DNA of 22,269 nucleotides from assembly GCA_035534575.1 (NCBI GenBank), contig DATLRT010000010.1:1-22269 (forward strand), written 5' to 3'. The position numbers and the translations under genes were made by a program. A model generated the notes under the pieces. The model worked only from the letters and a program-made list of their open reading frames with translations. It was not told the origin of the DNA and did not search any database. This document shows positions 12,900 to 19,847 of the stretch, one piece after another. This stretch comes from JAGWFU01 sp035534575 (GTDB taxonomy: Archaea; Micrarchaeota; Micrarchaeia; Micrarchaeales; Micrarchaeaceae). Each line of letters begins with the position of its first letter. Positions within the stretch are counted from its first letter, which is position 1.

Positions 12900-14765
12900 T
12901 TACTTCTTCACGGTGAAATCAGCGTCGGTGGCGCTGGGGTCTCCCCCCTCGCCTCCCGGTGCCGCTCCTGCATCTGCCTGCTGCTGGTCCCCTGCGCCCG
13001 GCGCACCCGCACCCGCGCCGCCCTGACCGTAGATGCTCTTGCCTATCTCCTCCATCGCGCGGACCAGGTTGTCGGTCTTGTCCTTCATCGCGTCGTAGTC
13101 CTCGCCCTTGAGCGCATCCTCGAGCTCCTTCTTCGCAGCATCGACCTTCTCCGCCACATCTGCGGGTATCTTGGCCTTGTAGTCCTCGAGCGCCTTCTCT
13201 GCCGCATAGACAGTCGCCTCTCCGGAGTTCTTGGTCTCTACGTTCTCCCTAATCTTCTTGTCCTCCTCCTCGTACTTCTTGGCGTCCTCAACCTTGCTCT
13301 CTATGTCCGCCTTGTTCATCTTGTTTGGGGCCATTATGTCCATGCTCTGGGCCTTGCCCGTCTTCGTGTCCTTCGCGGTGACGTGCAGTATTCCGTTGGA
13401 GTCGATGTCGAACGTGACCTCTATCTGCGGCATCCCCCTCGGCGCCGGCGGTATTCCCATCAGCTCGAACCTTCCGAGGTCCACGTTGTCCTTCGCAAGC
13501 GCCCTCTCTCCCTGCACCACGTGTATGTCAACCTTCGGCTGGTTGTTCTCAGCAGTGGAGAAAATCTGCGACTTCTTGACAGGTATCGTTGTGTTCCTGT
13601 CTATCAGCCTAGTGGCCACGCCTCCCAGAGTCTCAATACTGAGCGAGAGCGGCGTAACGTCAAGGAGCACTATGTCCTTCACCTCACCGGTGAGCACTCC
13701 CGCCTGTATCGCAGCGCCCAGCGCCACGGCCTCCATGGGGTCGACTCCCCTCTCTATCTTCTTGCCGAGCAGCTGTTCCACATATCTCTGCACTAGCGGC
13801 ATCCTTGTGGGCCCTCCTATGAGGACTATCTTGTCAAGCCCAGCCGGCTCTATCTTCGCGTCGCCTAGCGCCTGCATCACCGGCTTGGCCGACCTCTCGA
13901 TTATCTTTATCACAAGGCTCTCCAGCTTCGCCCTAGTGAAGGTGTAAGTGAAGTTTATCGGCTTGCCCGCCTTGTCCTCCGCGAGGAAGGGAAGGTTGAT
14001 GTCAGTGGTCAGCACAGTGGAGAGCTCTATCTTCGCCTTCTCCCCCGCCTCCCTCAGCCTCTGCATCGCCTGGTGGTTGGGCGCAAGCTCCACTCCGGTG
14101 GCTGTCTTGACCTCGTTCGAGAGGAAGTCGACTATGGCATTGTCCATATCCGTTCCTCCGAGCTGCGTGTCGCCGCTTGTTGACTGCACCTCGAACACCC
14201 CCTTGCCGAATTCCATAATCGTTACGTCGAGCGTTCCGCCTCCGAGGTCGTAGACCAGTATCTTCATGTCCTTGTCCACCTTGTCCACTCCGTACGCAAG
14301 GCTCGCAGCAGTGGGCTCGTTGACCAGCCTCACAACCTCAAGCCCGGCTATCTGTCCCGCGTCCTTGGTGGCCTGCCTCTGGTTGTCGTTGAAGTAAGCA
14401 GGCACAGTTATCACCGCCTTCTTCACCTCCTCTCCCAGGAACGCCTCCGCGTCCTGCTTTATCTTCTGGAGAAGCAGGGCTGACAGCTCCTGCGGGCTGT
14501 ACTCCTTCCCGAACACCTTGTACTTGTAGTCGGTTCCCATCTTCCTCTTGAACGCTGAGACGGTGCCGTCAGGGTTGGCTACCGCCTGCCTCTTCGCCGG
14601 CTCTCCGACCAGCCTGTGCCCGTCCTTCGTGAACGCTACATAGCTCGGGAACGCCTTTCCGTAAAGCGACGCCCCTTCGCTGCTTGGTATAATCACGGGC
14701 CTTCCGCCCTCCAGTACCGCTGCCGCAGAATTCGATGTTCCTAGATCTATTCCTATTATTTTCAT
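12900..14765 (-). CDS. dnaK: Chaperone DnaK (Hsp70)
   Basis: This ATP-dependent chaperone works with GrpE and DnaJ in the cytoplasm. ATG 14765 gives 621 residues starting MKIIGIDLGTSNS; it has a strong GGTGAG just upstream, better than an in-frame TTG at 14786. The nucleotide-binding domain shows the phosphate-1 loop IDLGTSNS, then VPAYFNDNQRQATKDAG, VYDLGGGTLDVT and VLIGGPTRMP. The interdomain linker is VLLDVTPLSL. The substrate domain is complete, and the helical lid ends in a Gly/Ala/Gln-rich tail. Archaeal DnaK is generally viewed as acquired from bacteria; this one looks complete and functional. Confidence 0.98.
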   Translation of the reverse strand: MKIIGIDLGTSNSAAAVLEGGRPVIIPSSEGASLYGKAFPSYVAFTKDGHRLVGEPAKRQAVANPDGTVSAFKRKMGTDYKYKVFGKEYSPQELSALLLQKIKQDAEAFLGEEVKKAVITVPAYFNDNQRQATKDAGQIAGLEVVRLVNEPTAASLAYGVDKVDKDMKILVYDLGGGTLDVTIMEFGKGVFEVQSTSGDTQLGGTDMDNAIVDFLSNEVKTATGVELAPNHQAMQRLREAGEKAKIELSTVLTTDINLPFLAEDKAGKPINFTYTFTRAKLESLVIKIIERSAKPVMQALGDAKIEPAGLDKIVLIGGPTRMPLVQRYVEQLLGKKIERGVDPMEAVALGAAIQAGVLTGEVKDIVLLDVTPLSLSIETLGGVATRLIDRNTTIPVKKSQIFSTAENNQPKVDIHVVQGERALAKDNVDLGRFELMGIPPAPRGMPQIEVTFDIDSNGILHVTAKDTKTGKAQSMDIMAPNKMNKADIESKVEDAKKYEEEDKKIRENVETKNSGEATVYAAEKALEDYKAKIPADVAEKVDAAKKELEDALKGEDYDAMKDKTDNLVRAMEEIGKSIYGQGGAGAGAPGAGDQQQADAGAAPGGEGGDPSATDADFTVKK

Positions 14766-14786
14766 TTTCTCACCAGCTAAGCGCAA

Positions 14787-15323
14787 TCATTCCTCTTTCT
14801 TGTCTGCATCTTTCCTCTCCTCCTTCTTTTCCGCCTCCTTTCCCTTCGCCACAATCACCGAGGCCGGCCTTATCATCACGTTGTTGAGGTTGTATCCCTT
14901 CTTCACCACCTCGATTATGGTGCCCTCCTTCTTGTCGCTCTCCCTCACCAGCATTATCTCGTGCTTGTACGGGTCGAACTTTCCGTCGACCTCTATCTCC
15001 GACAGCCCCTCCTTCTTCAGCGCCGATATGAAGTTCGAGTATAACATCTCTATCCCCTTCAGCGCGATCCTGTCCTCGCTCTTTGATATCGCCGCTATGG
15101 CGAGCTCGAACTCGTCCACTATCGGCAGCATGTGCGAGATCACATCGGCCCTTCCCATGTCTCTTGCCCCCGCAATCTCGTTCCTCACGCGCTTCTTGTA
15201 GTTGTCGAACTCCGCCATCAGCCTGAGGAACTGCTCCTTCATATCTTCCTGCTTGGGCTTGGCCTCCTCCTCGTTCGGCGTCTGCTCTTCAGTACGTGTC
15301 TCCTTTTCAGCGTCATCAGTCAA
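14787..15323 (-). CDS. grpE: Nucleotide exchange factor GrpE
   Basis: GrpE releases ADP from DnaK. The 178-residue protein has an acidic, low-complexity N-terminus (about 1-25). The long dimerisation coiled coil follows (about 26-90, RLMAEFDNYKKRVRNEI). The C-terminal beta domain has FDPYKHEIML and GYNLNNVMIRPASVIVAKG. A Lys/Glu-rich tail ends the protein. No ATG is available near the N-terminus. TTG 15323 directly abuts the TGA of the upstream regulator gene, and AAGGTTGAT sits just before it, suggesting coupled translation. The stop is 21 bases from the dnaK ATG. Confidence 0.94.
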   Translation of the reverse strand: MTDDAEKETRTEEQTPNEEEAKPKQEDMKEQFLRLMAEFDNYKKRVRNEIAGARDMGRADVISHMLPIVDEFELAIAAISKSEDRIALKGIEMLYSNFISALKKEGLSEIEVDGKFDPYKHEIMLVRESDKKEGTIIEVVKKGYNLNNVMIRPASVIVAKGKEAEKKEERKDADKKEE

Positions 15324-15743
15324 TCAATCAACCTTCTTCTTTCTCTTCGTCCTTGCTCCCATGAGCCTGTCGAACTCCCTTGCCGTGTCAAGCATCCTCT
15401 TCATCTCCTTCTCTATGTCGTACTCTATCTCCTCAATGGCCTTCGACATCTCCGATGCCCTGAGGTAGTACTTCCTTCCGCGCTTGACAACAAGCCCGGT
15501 GTCCATGAACCTGTTGAGGTGGTATATCACCGTGCTCCTCGCCATTGGCGTCTCGAGCTTTATCTCCGAGCTTGAGAGCCCCTCGTTGTTGTAGGCGGCA
15601 TCGGCAAACTCCTTGAGCATCTGCTCCTCTATGCTCTCCCCTTCATCATCAGAGAGACCGAGAACGTTGCAGAACCACTTTATCATGGCCTCAGAATCCT
15701 TGGTATCCGGCCGCTCGACAAAGCGTATGACTATTCGCCCCAC
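15324..15743 (-). CDS. Winged-helix (ArsR-like) regulator heading the chaperone operon
   Basis: This 139-residue DNA-binding protein is probably the heat-shock regulator. Residues about 50-95 form a helix-turn-helix: LSSSEIKLE, then the recognition helix ARSTVIYHLNRF, then the wing GLVVKRGRKYYLR. A helical C-terminal segment (about 96-130) likely mediates dimerisation and ends in a basic KRKKK tail. It is the first gene before grpE-dnaK-dnaJ and its stop abuts the grpE start. This placement resembles bacterial HrcA operons, although the protein is not HrcA-like. GTG 15743 is the only plausible early start. No Shine-Dalgarno is visible, and a TATA about 20-30 bases upstream implies a leaderless message. 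The autoregulation role is inferred. Confidence 0.8.
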   Translation of the reverse strand: MGRIVIRFVERPDTKDSEAMIKWFCNVLGLSDDEGESIEEQMLKEFADAAYNNEGLSSSEIKLETPMARSTVIYHLNRFMDTGLVVKRGRKYYLRASEMSKAIEEIEYDIEKEMKRMLDTAREFDRLMGARTKRKKKVD

Positions 15744-15760
15744 AGGTATATTATGAAGCG

Positions 15761-15776
15761 ATATATTTAAATAATT
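15761..15776 (-). promoter_or_regulatory. TATA region of the chaperone operon
   Basis: The A/T-only block ATATATTTAAATAATT lies 18-33 bases upstream of the GTG start on the - strand. On + , TACCTTTTTTT (TACC from 15777) follows it, giving AAAAAAAGGTA upstream on - , a purine-rich BRE-like sequence. The spacing implies a leaderless transcript. Confidence 0.6.
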
Positions 15777-15802
15777 TACCTTTTTTTAGCGGAAATGATT
15801 GA

Positions 15803-15825
15803 TATGTCAGGTATTTACTGACATA
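15803..15825. promoter_or_regulatory. Perfect inverted repeat upstream of the chaperone operon
   Basis: TATGTCAG (15803-15810) and CTGACATA (15818-15825) form a perfect 8-base inverted repeat with a 7-base spacer. It lies about 27 bases upstream of the TATA block. No T-run follows on the - strand, which argues against a terminator. It is a candidate operator for the winged-helix protein or an activator site. Confidence 0.5.
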
Positions 15826-15831
15826 AGCAAA

Positions 15832-15853
15832 GCGCGGCTTTTTGCCGATGCGC
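15832..15853 (-). terminator. GC-rich hairpin abutting the peptidase stop codon
   Basis: CGGC (15835-15838) pairs with GCCG (15844-15847) around a five-base loop. GCG (15832-15834) pairs with CGC (15851-15853) across a three-base bulge. It lies immediately downstream of the S66 peptidase TAA on the - strand. A transcript-end role is inferred. Confidence 0.35.
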
Positions 15854-15854
15854 C

Positions 15855-16832
15855 TTAATGCTCCAGTATCCTAAGCATGGCCTCCTTTCCTGTCGCCAGC
15901 ATTCTGGCCGTGCCGCCTATTGGGAATGTTATCTGCGGCGTGGTGTGCGAGAAGTCCACCCCGGCTATGACCGGGATGTTATCGAGCTCCCTCTTGGACT
16001 TTACTATCATCTCTATTGCGTCTATCGACAGCTGGGAGGCCTTCTCGAACCTGCCTATCACTATGCCCTTAACGCCGTCGAAGCCCGGCTGCTGCGTCAA
16101 CGACTGTAGATCCCTGTCGAATATCTTGGCGTGGCAGTAATAATCGTCCTCAAGGAATATGATTGAGTCACGAAGGTCCGGCATGTACTCCGTCCCGTGA
16201 AGCAGGTTGAATGTACACAGATTTCCGCCCAGTATCCTTCCCTCGGCATCCCCCTCGTTAATCACTCGGAAGCCCTCGTTCTTCACGAAAGTCCTGTTCT
16301 CCTGGTCGAGGTACCACCGGTCGTTGCTCCACTCTGCCGATGGCAGGACATCAAATGGCTCCGAGGACTCCAAACACTTCCTGAAGTACTCTATAGTGTA
16401 CTCTGCCCCCCTCTTCATGCCGAAAGAGGCGAAGTGAGGGCCGTTGTACGAAACGAGCCCGGTCTTCTTGTATATCGCATTGTGCAGAACGGTTATGTCA
16501 GAGTAGCCGCACAGTATCTTGGGGTTCTGTCTTATCAGCTCGTAATCAAGATGCGGCAGCAGCTGGTTTGAGTTGAATCCCCCCAGCACCGTGCTTAGCG
16601 CCTTGACGTTCTTGTCCTCAAAGGCATCATGCAAGTCCGCGACCCTGTCCGCTATCGGGGTGGAGTCGAAGCCGTCGTTGCCGTAGATGCGTTTTCCGAA
16701 CGTTATCTTGTAGCCCAGGCTCTCAAGGACTCCGACCGCCTGCCTCTTGGTCTCCTCGGACAATACGTCCATGCTCGTGGCTGGCGCCACTATGCGTATC
16801 TCATCCCCCTTCTTCAGCTTAGGCGGTATCAT
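15855..16832 (-). CDS. S66 family serine carboxypeptidase (LdcA/MccF-like)
   Basis: The 325-residue protein matches peptidase family S66, which includes LD-carboxypeptidases and the microcin C immunity protein MccF. The nucleophile is Ser111 in LCGYSDIT. The partner Glu228 is in IIFLEDD and His296 is in VDFSHTT, so the Ser-Glu-His triad is complete. The 68-residue Glu-His spacing and the extended region between Ser and Glu look more like MccF than the shorter LdcA. Archaea lack murein, so a peptidoglycan role is unlikely. Cleaving a peptide-nucleotide toxin or another amide is more plausible, but the substrate is unknown. The frame is open to 16979. ATG 16832 is chosen because it starts 14 bases after the upstream stop and gives the family N-terminus IPPKLKKGDEIRIVAPA. 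Confidence 0.88.
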   Translation of the reverse strand: MIPPKLKKGDEIRIVAPATSMDVLSEETKRQAVGVLESLGYKITFGKRIYGNDGFDSTPIADRVADLHDAFEDKNVKALSTVLGGFNSNQLLPHLDYELIRQNPKILCGYSDITVLHNAIYKKTGLVSYNGPHFASFGMKRGAEYTIEYFRKCLESSEPFDVLPSAEWSNDRWYLDQENRTFVKNEGFRVINEGDAEGRILGGNLCTFNLLHGTEYMPDLRDSIIFLEDDYYCHAKIFDRDLQSLTQQPGFDGVKGIVIGRFEKASQLSIDAIEMIVKSKRELDNIPVIAGVDFSHTTPQITFPIGGTARMLATGKEAMLRILEH

Positions 16833-16846
16833 TCGAATCAGCGGCG

Positions 16847-17494
16847 TCAACTGTTCCTCACTATCCTGTAATTGAATCTGCCATCGGGCATCTTCCCGTA
16901 TAAGTGTATCCAGAGCAGCAGTATGGCCTCCGCGCCCCTCGCCGACTTTATCCCTCCAAGGTCTATCGCGGATTTCCACCCGAAGCTTTTCAATATCTCG
17001 AGCACTGTTGCCTTTGCGCCTTCGTCATCGCCGCTCATGAAGACCGCGTGCTCCTCTGGCAGCAAGGAGGGGTTTACCATTATCTCCACCCCCATCGTGT
17101 TGAGCGTCTTCACAACCTTTGCGCTCGGGAACGCCCTCTGTATCTGTTCGCCTAGCGAATCGGTGTTCGATACCGTGAGCCTGAGCTCTCCTGTCGAGAA
17201 GTCAAGCGGATTTGCGACGTCTACCAGTATCTTGCTGCCGAGGTTCTGCTCGCCTGCCAGCATCAGCGCGTTCAGTGAATCCGCCCCGTGGGTGCAGTTG
17301 AATACGATCTCGCCAAAGGCCGCGGCTTCCGAGAATGTTCCTGTAGAAGCCCTACCCCCGTTCTTGCCCGCCCACTCGGCAGCCTTCGGGCTGTTCTTGT
17401 CCCTGGAGCCCATCTTGACCTCGTGGCCTAGCTGCACCAGCTTGGTAGCCAGACCCGCGCCAACGACCCCTGTCCCGAGCATTCCTATCCTCAT
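16847..17494 (-). CDS. NADP-binding oxidoreductase, F420-dependent NADP reductase-like
   Basis: The 215-residue protein starts with a Rossmann fold: RIGMLGTGVVGAGLA carries the GxGxVG dinucleotide loop at residues 7-12. GSRDK follows at the end of the second strand, with Ser/Arg positioned to bind the NADP 2'-phosphate. The family (NADP oxidoreductase, coenzyme F420-dependent) includes F420H2:NADP reductases and relatives that do not use F420. ILVDVANPLDF and KTLNTMG are typical segments. No F420 biosynthesis gene is in the window, so the second substrate is unproven. The ATG is preceded by GGAGAT. It forms a two-gene unit with the S66 peptidase. Confidence 0.87.
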   Translation of the reverse strand: MRIGMLGTGVVGAGLATKLVQLGHEVKMGSRDKNSPKAAEWAGKNGGRASTGTFSEAAAFGEIVFNCTHGADSLNALMLAGEQNLGSKILVDVANPLDFSTGELRLTVSNTDSLGEQIQRAFPSAKVVKTLNTMGVEIMVNPSLLPEEHAVFMSGDDEGAKATVLEILKSFGWKSAIDLGGIKSARGAEAILLLWIHLYGKMPDGRFNYRIVRNS

Positions 17495-17556
17495 ATAATC
17501 TCCGTATGGGATAGGGCAGAGAAATTAGATAAGCCTTTCTGGAAATGCGCATAAAG

Positions 17557-17628
17557 TGAGCCCGCGGAGAATCGGACTCCGGATCTTCTCTCTGTGAAAG
17601 AGACGTCTTACCACTCGACTACAGGCCC
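17557..17628 (-). tRNA. tRNA-Val (anticodon CAC)
   Basis: The - strand folds as a 72-base tRNA. The acceptor stem GGGCCTG pairs with CGGGCTC (two G-U pairs), with discriminator A. The D arm has G18-G19. The anticodon stem TCTCT/AGAGA encloses loop TTCACAG, giving CAC at 34-36. The T stem CGGAG/CTCCG encloses TCCGATT. Position 55 is therefore C rather than the near-universal U. There is no intron, and the 3' CCA is not encoded. It lies upstream of the oxidoreductase gene and divergent from the adenosyltransferase gene. Confidence 0.92.
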
Positions 17629-17652
17629 TTGATGTGAATAATTATGTGCGAA

Positions 17653-17667
17653 CTAAATAATAATATT
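17653..17667. promoter_or_regulatory. Shared A/T-rich promoter between tRNA-Val and the adenosyltransferase gene
   Basis: CTAAATAATAATATT lies 18-32 bases before the + ATG at 17685 and 25-39 bases before the tRNA 5' end on - . Both distances fit an archaeal TATA, so one symmetric block may serve both directions. The + message would be almost leaderless. Confidence 0.5.
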
Positions 17668-17684
17668 GCTGTTGAAGTAGATAT

Positions 17685-18236
17685 ATGGCAAGGTTCTACA
17701 CTGGTGCGGGGGATTCAGGCCACTCCGGGCTGATCGGAGGCAGCAGGCTCCCCAAGTCGAGCGAGATATTCGAGGCAATAGGCAGCGTCGACGAGCTGAA
17801 CAGCGCGATAGGGGTATCGATAACCAATTCCACCGACGACCACCTCTCCGACATGCTCCAGAACGTGCAGAACAAGCTTTTCATCATAGGGGCGGAGCTG
17901 GCGTCGAATGCACACGGGAGCGCAAAGCCCGCCAAGGCGATAGACGCCGAGTCCGTCAAGGAGCTTGAGAACGGTATCGAGGAGCTGTCGAGCACGCTCC
18001 CGGATTTGAAGAAGTTCGTCCTGCCTGGCGGCTCTGTCAGCGGATCATATTTACATCTCTCAAGATCGATATGCAGAAGGGCGGAGCGCGCGGTGATAAG
18101 GGCAAACGGCGATGCCAATTCTGCTGCGGAGGCTGAGGCGGTAAGATATCTCAACAGGCTCTCCTCCTTTCTCTTCGTGGCAGCGCTCTACATAAACAAA
18201 AAGGAAGGCGTAGAGGAGCAGAATCCCACTTACTGA
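17685..18236 (+). CDS. ATP:cob(I)alamin adenosyltransferase, PduO type
   Basis: This enzyme transfers the adenosyl group of ATP to cob(I)alamin to make coenzyme B12. The 183-residue protein shows the N-terminal TGAGDSGHSGLIGG ATP-binding segment (6-19), GSVDELNSAIG (about 33-43), the helix RSICRRAERAVIR (about 126-138), and the closing YLNRLSSFLFVAALYIN. These are the family signatures in order, and the length is typical. No B12 biosynthesis or B12-dependent enzyme is in the window, so it probably adenosylates salvaged cobalamin. It ends six bases from the convergent scpB stop. Confidence 0.92.
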   Translation: MARFYTGAGDSGHSGLIGGSRLPKSSEIFEAIGSVDELNSAIGVSITNSTDDHLSDMLQNVQNKLFIIGAELASNAHGSAKPAKAIDAESVKELENGIEELSSTLPDLKKFVLPGGSVSGSYLHLSRSICRRAERAVIRANGDANSAAEAEAVRYLNRLSSFLFVAALYINKKEGVEEQNPTY

Positions 18237-18242
18237 ACAGGC

Positions 18243-18716
18243 TCAGATGTTGAAGTACTCCCTGAACGTGGCTGTGGTCTCTACCTTCTTAGTCCTGCCC
18301 ACCGCCGCCCTCTTCACGAAGTCCTTCTCCAGCAGCTCCTTCATGTACTCGTACGTGGATGAGCCGAAGGCCTTCACCACGCTGCTCTGCATCACCGGCT
18401 CGTTCTTGCTTATGTACGCGAGTATCCTTAGCGCGCCCTTTGAGATGTCCGGTGCGCCGGCGAGCGAGTTGACCTTCTCAACATATTGCTGCTTTATCCC
18501 CAGGGTGTACCTGTCTCCCAGCTTCTCTATCATGAACGCGGTCGCAGCTGCTTGGTAGTCTGCCGTCATCTCCTCCATGAGCTCCTTCACGTAGCCTATC
18601 GACATCACGCCAAGCACCCTCGCCAGCTCGTTGACGTCCAGCGCGCGGCCTGAGACGAACAGAGCTGCCTCGGCTATCCTCTTGTGTTCGGGGTTCTTAG
18701 CCCGCGTCTCGGCCAT
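18243..18716 (-). CDS. scpB: Segregation and condensation protein ScpB
   Basis: ScpB pairs with the kleisin ScpA on SMC-type complexes for chromosome compaction. The 157-residue protein has two winged-helix domains. The first starts HKRIAEAALFVSGRALDVNELARVLG. The second has ALRILAYISKNEPVMQSSVVKAFG, and the protein ends with TTATFREYFNI, the family C-terminal motif. The ATG is preceded by GGGAG and lies inside the end of scpA (20-base overlap). The two genes are therefore cotranscribed and probably translationally coupled. It is slightly shorter than many bacterial homologues. Confidence 0.88.
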   Translation of the reverse strand: MAETRAKNPEHKRIAEAALFVSGRALDVNELARVLGVMSIGYVKELMEEMTADYQAAATAFMIEKLGDRYTLGIKQQYVEKVNSLAGAPDISKGALRILAYISKNEPVMQSSVVKAFGSSTYEYMKELLEKDFVKRAAVGRTKKVETTATFREYFNI

Positions 18717-19425
18717 CCGCTCCCTCGTTTACCCTTATTATTATCTCGCCGAAGAACTGCTCCTGTATCATGGTCAGATTGCCCTTGTGCGCCAGGAACA
18801 GCATCGGCACGAACAGGTCGAGCAGCACCTTGTCTATGCTGCCGAAGTGCTTCGATACGTCAGTGAAGTTGGCAAGCCCCTCGCTGTCCGTGCACTTGCC
18901 TATTATCTTGAAGACGATGACCGACTTCTCGTCTATGTCATCCTTGCTCACAATCATATCCACAGGGGTGAACTTCTCCCTGAGTACGTTGTCCCTCCTC
19001 TCGTTGAGCTTTATAGCCTGGTTGAGCGCGTCCATGAGCTCGTTGAGCGTTATCTTCCTGTTAGGCTGCAGCCTGGCCCTCGGCATCAGCGCGGGCACCT
19101 CGGGCAGCACCCTCGGCTGAGTCTCCCCAAGAGGCTCCTCCATCACTTCCTCCACCGGGTCGAATATCGTTATGCTGTCGCTCTTGAACCTGAGAAGGAT
19201 AGAAGCTGCAAGTATGATGTTTGCGGGGACGTGAAGGTCAAGGATCTTCATCCTCTTCACTATTGAGACATAGCTGTCCACTATCTTGACTATGTCTATG
19301 TTCCAAGGGTCCAACTGGTGGGTCTCTATGAGATCCATCAGAAGTTCTCTCCACGTTGCGTTCTTGACAAGGTCCTGAAGGTCAAGTTCCTTGTAAGTTG
19401 TGACGCTAGCTACGCTATCCAACAA
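18697..19425 (-). CDS. scpA: Segregation and condensation protein ScpA (kleisin)
   Basis: ScpA is the kleisin that closes the SMC ring. The 242-residue protein shows the N-terminal SMC-neck-binding helices (WRELLMDLIETHQLDPWNIDIVKI, about 25-48) and VPANIILAASILLRFKS (about 66-82). A variable Pro/Glu-rich linker follows. The C-terminal winged-helix binds the SMC cap (DKVLLDLFVPMLFLAHKGNLTMIQEQFFGEIII). TTG 19425 is the start because the first ATG would remove the N-terminal helices and because AGGTAGGT lies just upstream. No smc gene is in the window. Confidence 0.88.
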   Translation of the reverse strand: MLDSVASVTTYKELDLQDLVKNATWRELLMDLIETHQLDPWNIDIVKIVDSYVSIVKRMKILDLHVPANIILAASILLRFKSDSITIFDPVEEVMEEPLGETQPRVLPEVPALMPRARLQPNRKITLNELMDALNQAIKLNERRDNVLREKFTPVDMIVSKDDIDEKSVIVFKIIGKCTDSEGLANFTDVSKHFGSIDKVLLDLFVPMLFLAHKGNLTMIQEQFFGEIIIRVNEGADGRDAG

Positions 19426-19464
19426 AACCTACCTTTCTGGTGCCGTTTTTATTGCCCAGACAAG

Positions 19465-19472
19465 TTATTTAT
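19465..19472 (-). promoter_or_regulatory. TATA box of scpA-scpB
   Basis: ATAAATAA on the - strand lies about 40 bases upstream of the scpA TTG, giving a predicted leader of about 15 bases. Confidence 0.45.
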
Positions 19473-19551
19473 GCCTTCCGCCCCGTCATTCCCTCGTCAT
19501 TGTGGAATCAGCCGTTATGGCCCAATAAAACGGGTGCGCATAGCACATTTA

Positions 19552-19590
19552 GTGTTACTTAATGTAACACAAAACGTAAGACATAAATAT
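19552..19590 (+). promoter_or_regulatory. Operator-like inverted repeat and TATA of vapBC
   Basis: GTGTTAC (19552-19558) and GTAACAC (19564-19570) form a perfect 7-base inverted repeat with a 5-base spacer. ACATAAATAT (19581-19590) follows as the TATA, about 30-39 bases before the vapB ATG. A ribbon-helix-helix antitoxin would be expected to bind such a repeat and repress its own operon. Confidence 0.6.
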
Positions 19591-19619
19591 CCGATTAACC
19601 ATAAAAATAGGGTGGTAGA

Positions 19620-19847
19620 ATGCCCGAAACAGACACGATAACCGTAAGGGTGCCCAAGCGCGTAAGATTTGAGATGAGGAAGAGACACAATGTCAACTGG
19701 AGCAAGGACATACGCAACTTCATAGAATCCAGACTGAAAGCCGCAGAGTTTCTGGACACGCTTAAGAAGATAGAAACGAGGGCAAAGAACCGCAAGGTAG
19801 CTTTCGACAGCACTGTGTTAGTAAGGGCGGCGCGTGATTCTAGATGA
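19620..19847 (+). CDS. vapB: VapB-like antitoxin (ribbon-helix-helix)
   Basis: The 75-residue protein begins with a ribbon-helix-helix DNA-binding fold. DTITVRVPKRV forms the strand, WSKDIRNFIESRLK forms the second helix, and a charged C-terminal tail follows that would wrap the toxin. Its stop overlaps the vapC start by ATGA, the usual arrangement for an antitoxin-toxin pair. GGTGG lies just before the ATG. It probably binds the inverted repeat upstream together with VapC. Confidence 0.85.
   Translation: MPETDTITVRVPKRVRFEMRKRHNVNWSKDIRNFIESRLKAAEFLDTLKKIETRAKNRKVAFDSTVLVRAARDSR

Noticed and set aside
14766..14786. A TTG start giving DnaK seven extra residues.
   Set aside because: The extra codons contain the Shine-Dalgarno of ATG 14765, which starts the standard DnaK N-terminus.
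16833..16979. An N-terminal extension of the S66 peptidase.
   Set aside because: It overlaps the end of the oxidoreductase gene and precedes the normal family N-terminus. ATG 16832 fits better.
17557..17628. Reading the tRNA as tRNA-Glu (TTC) or a TCA suppressor.
   Set aside because: Only the TCTCT/AGAGA stem pairs at all five positions, which puts CAC at 34-36. The acceptor stem also resembles archaeal tRNA-Val.
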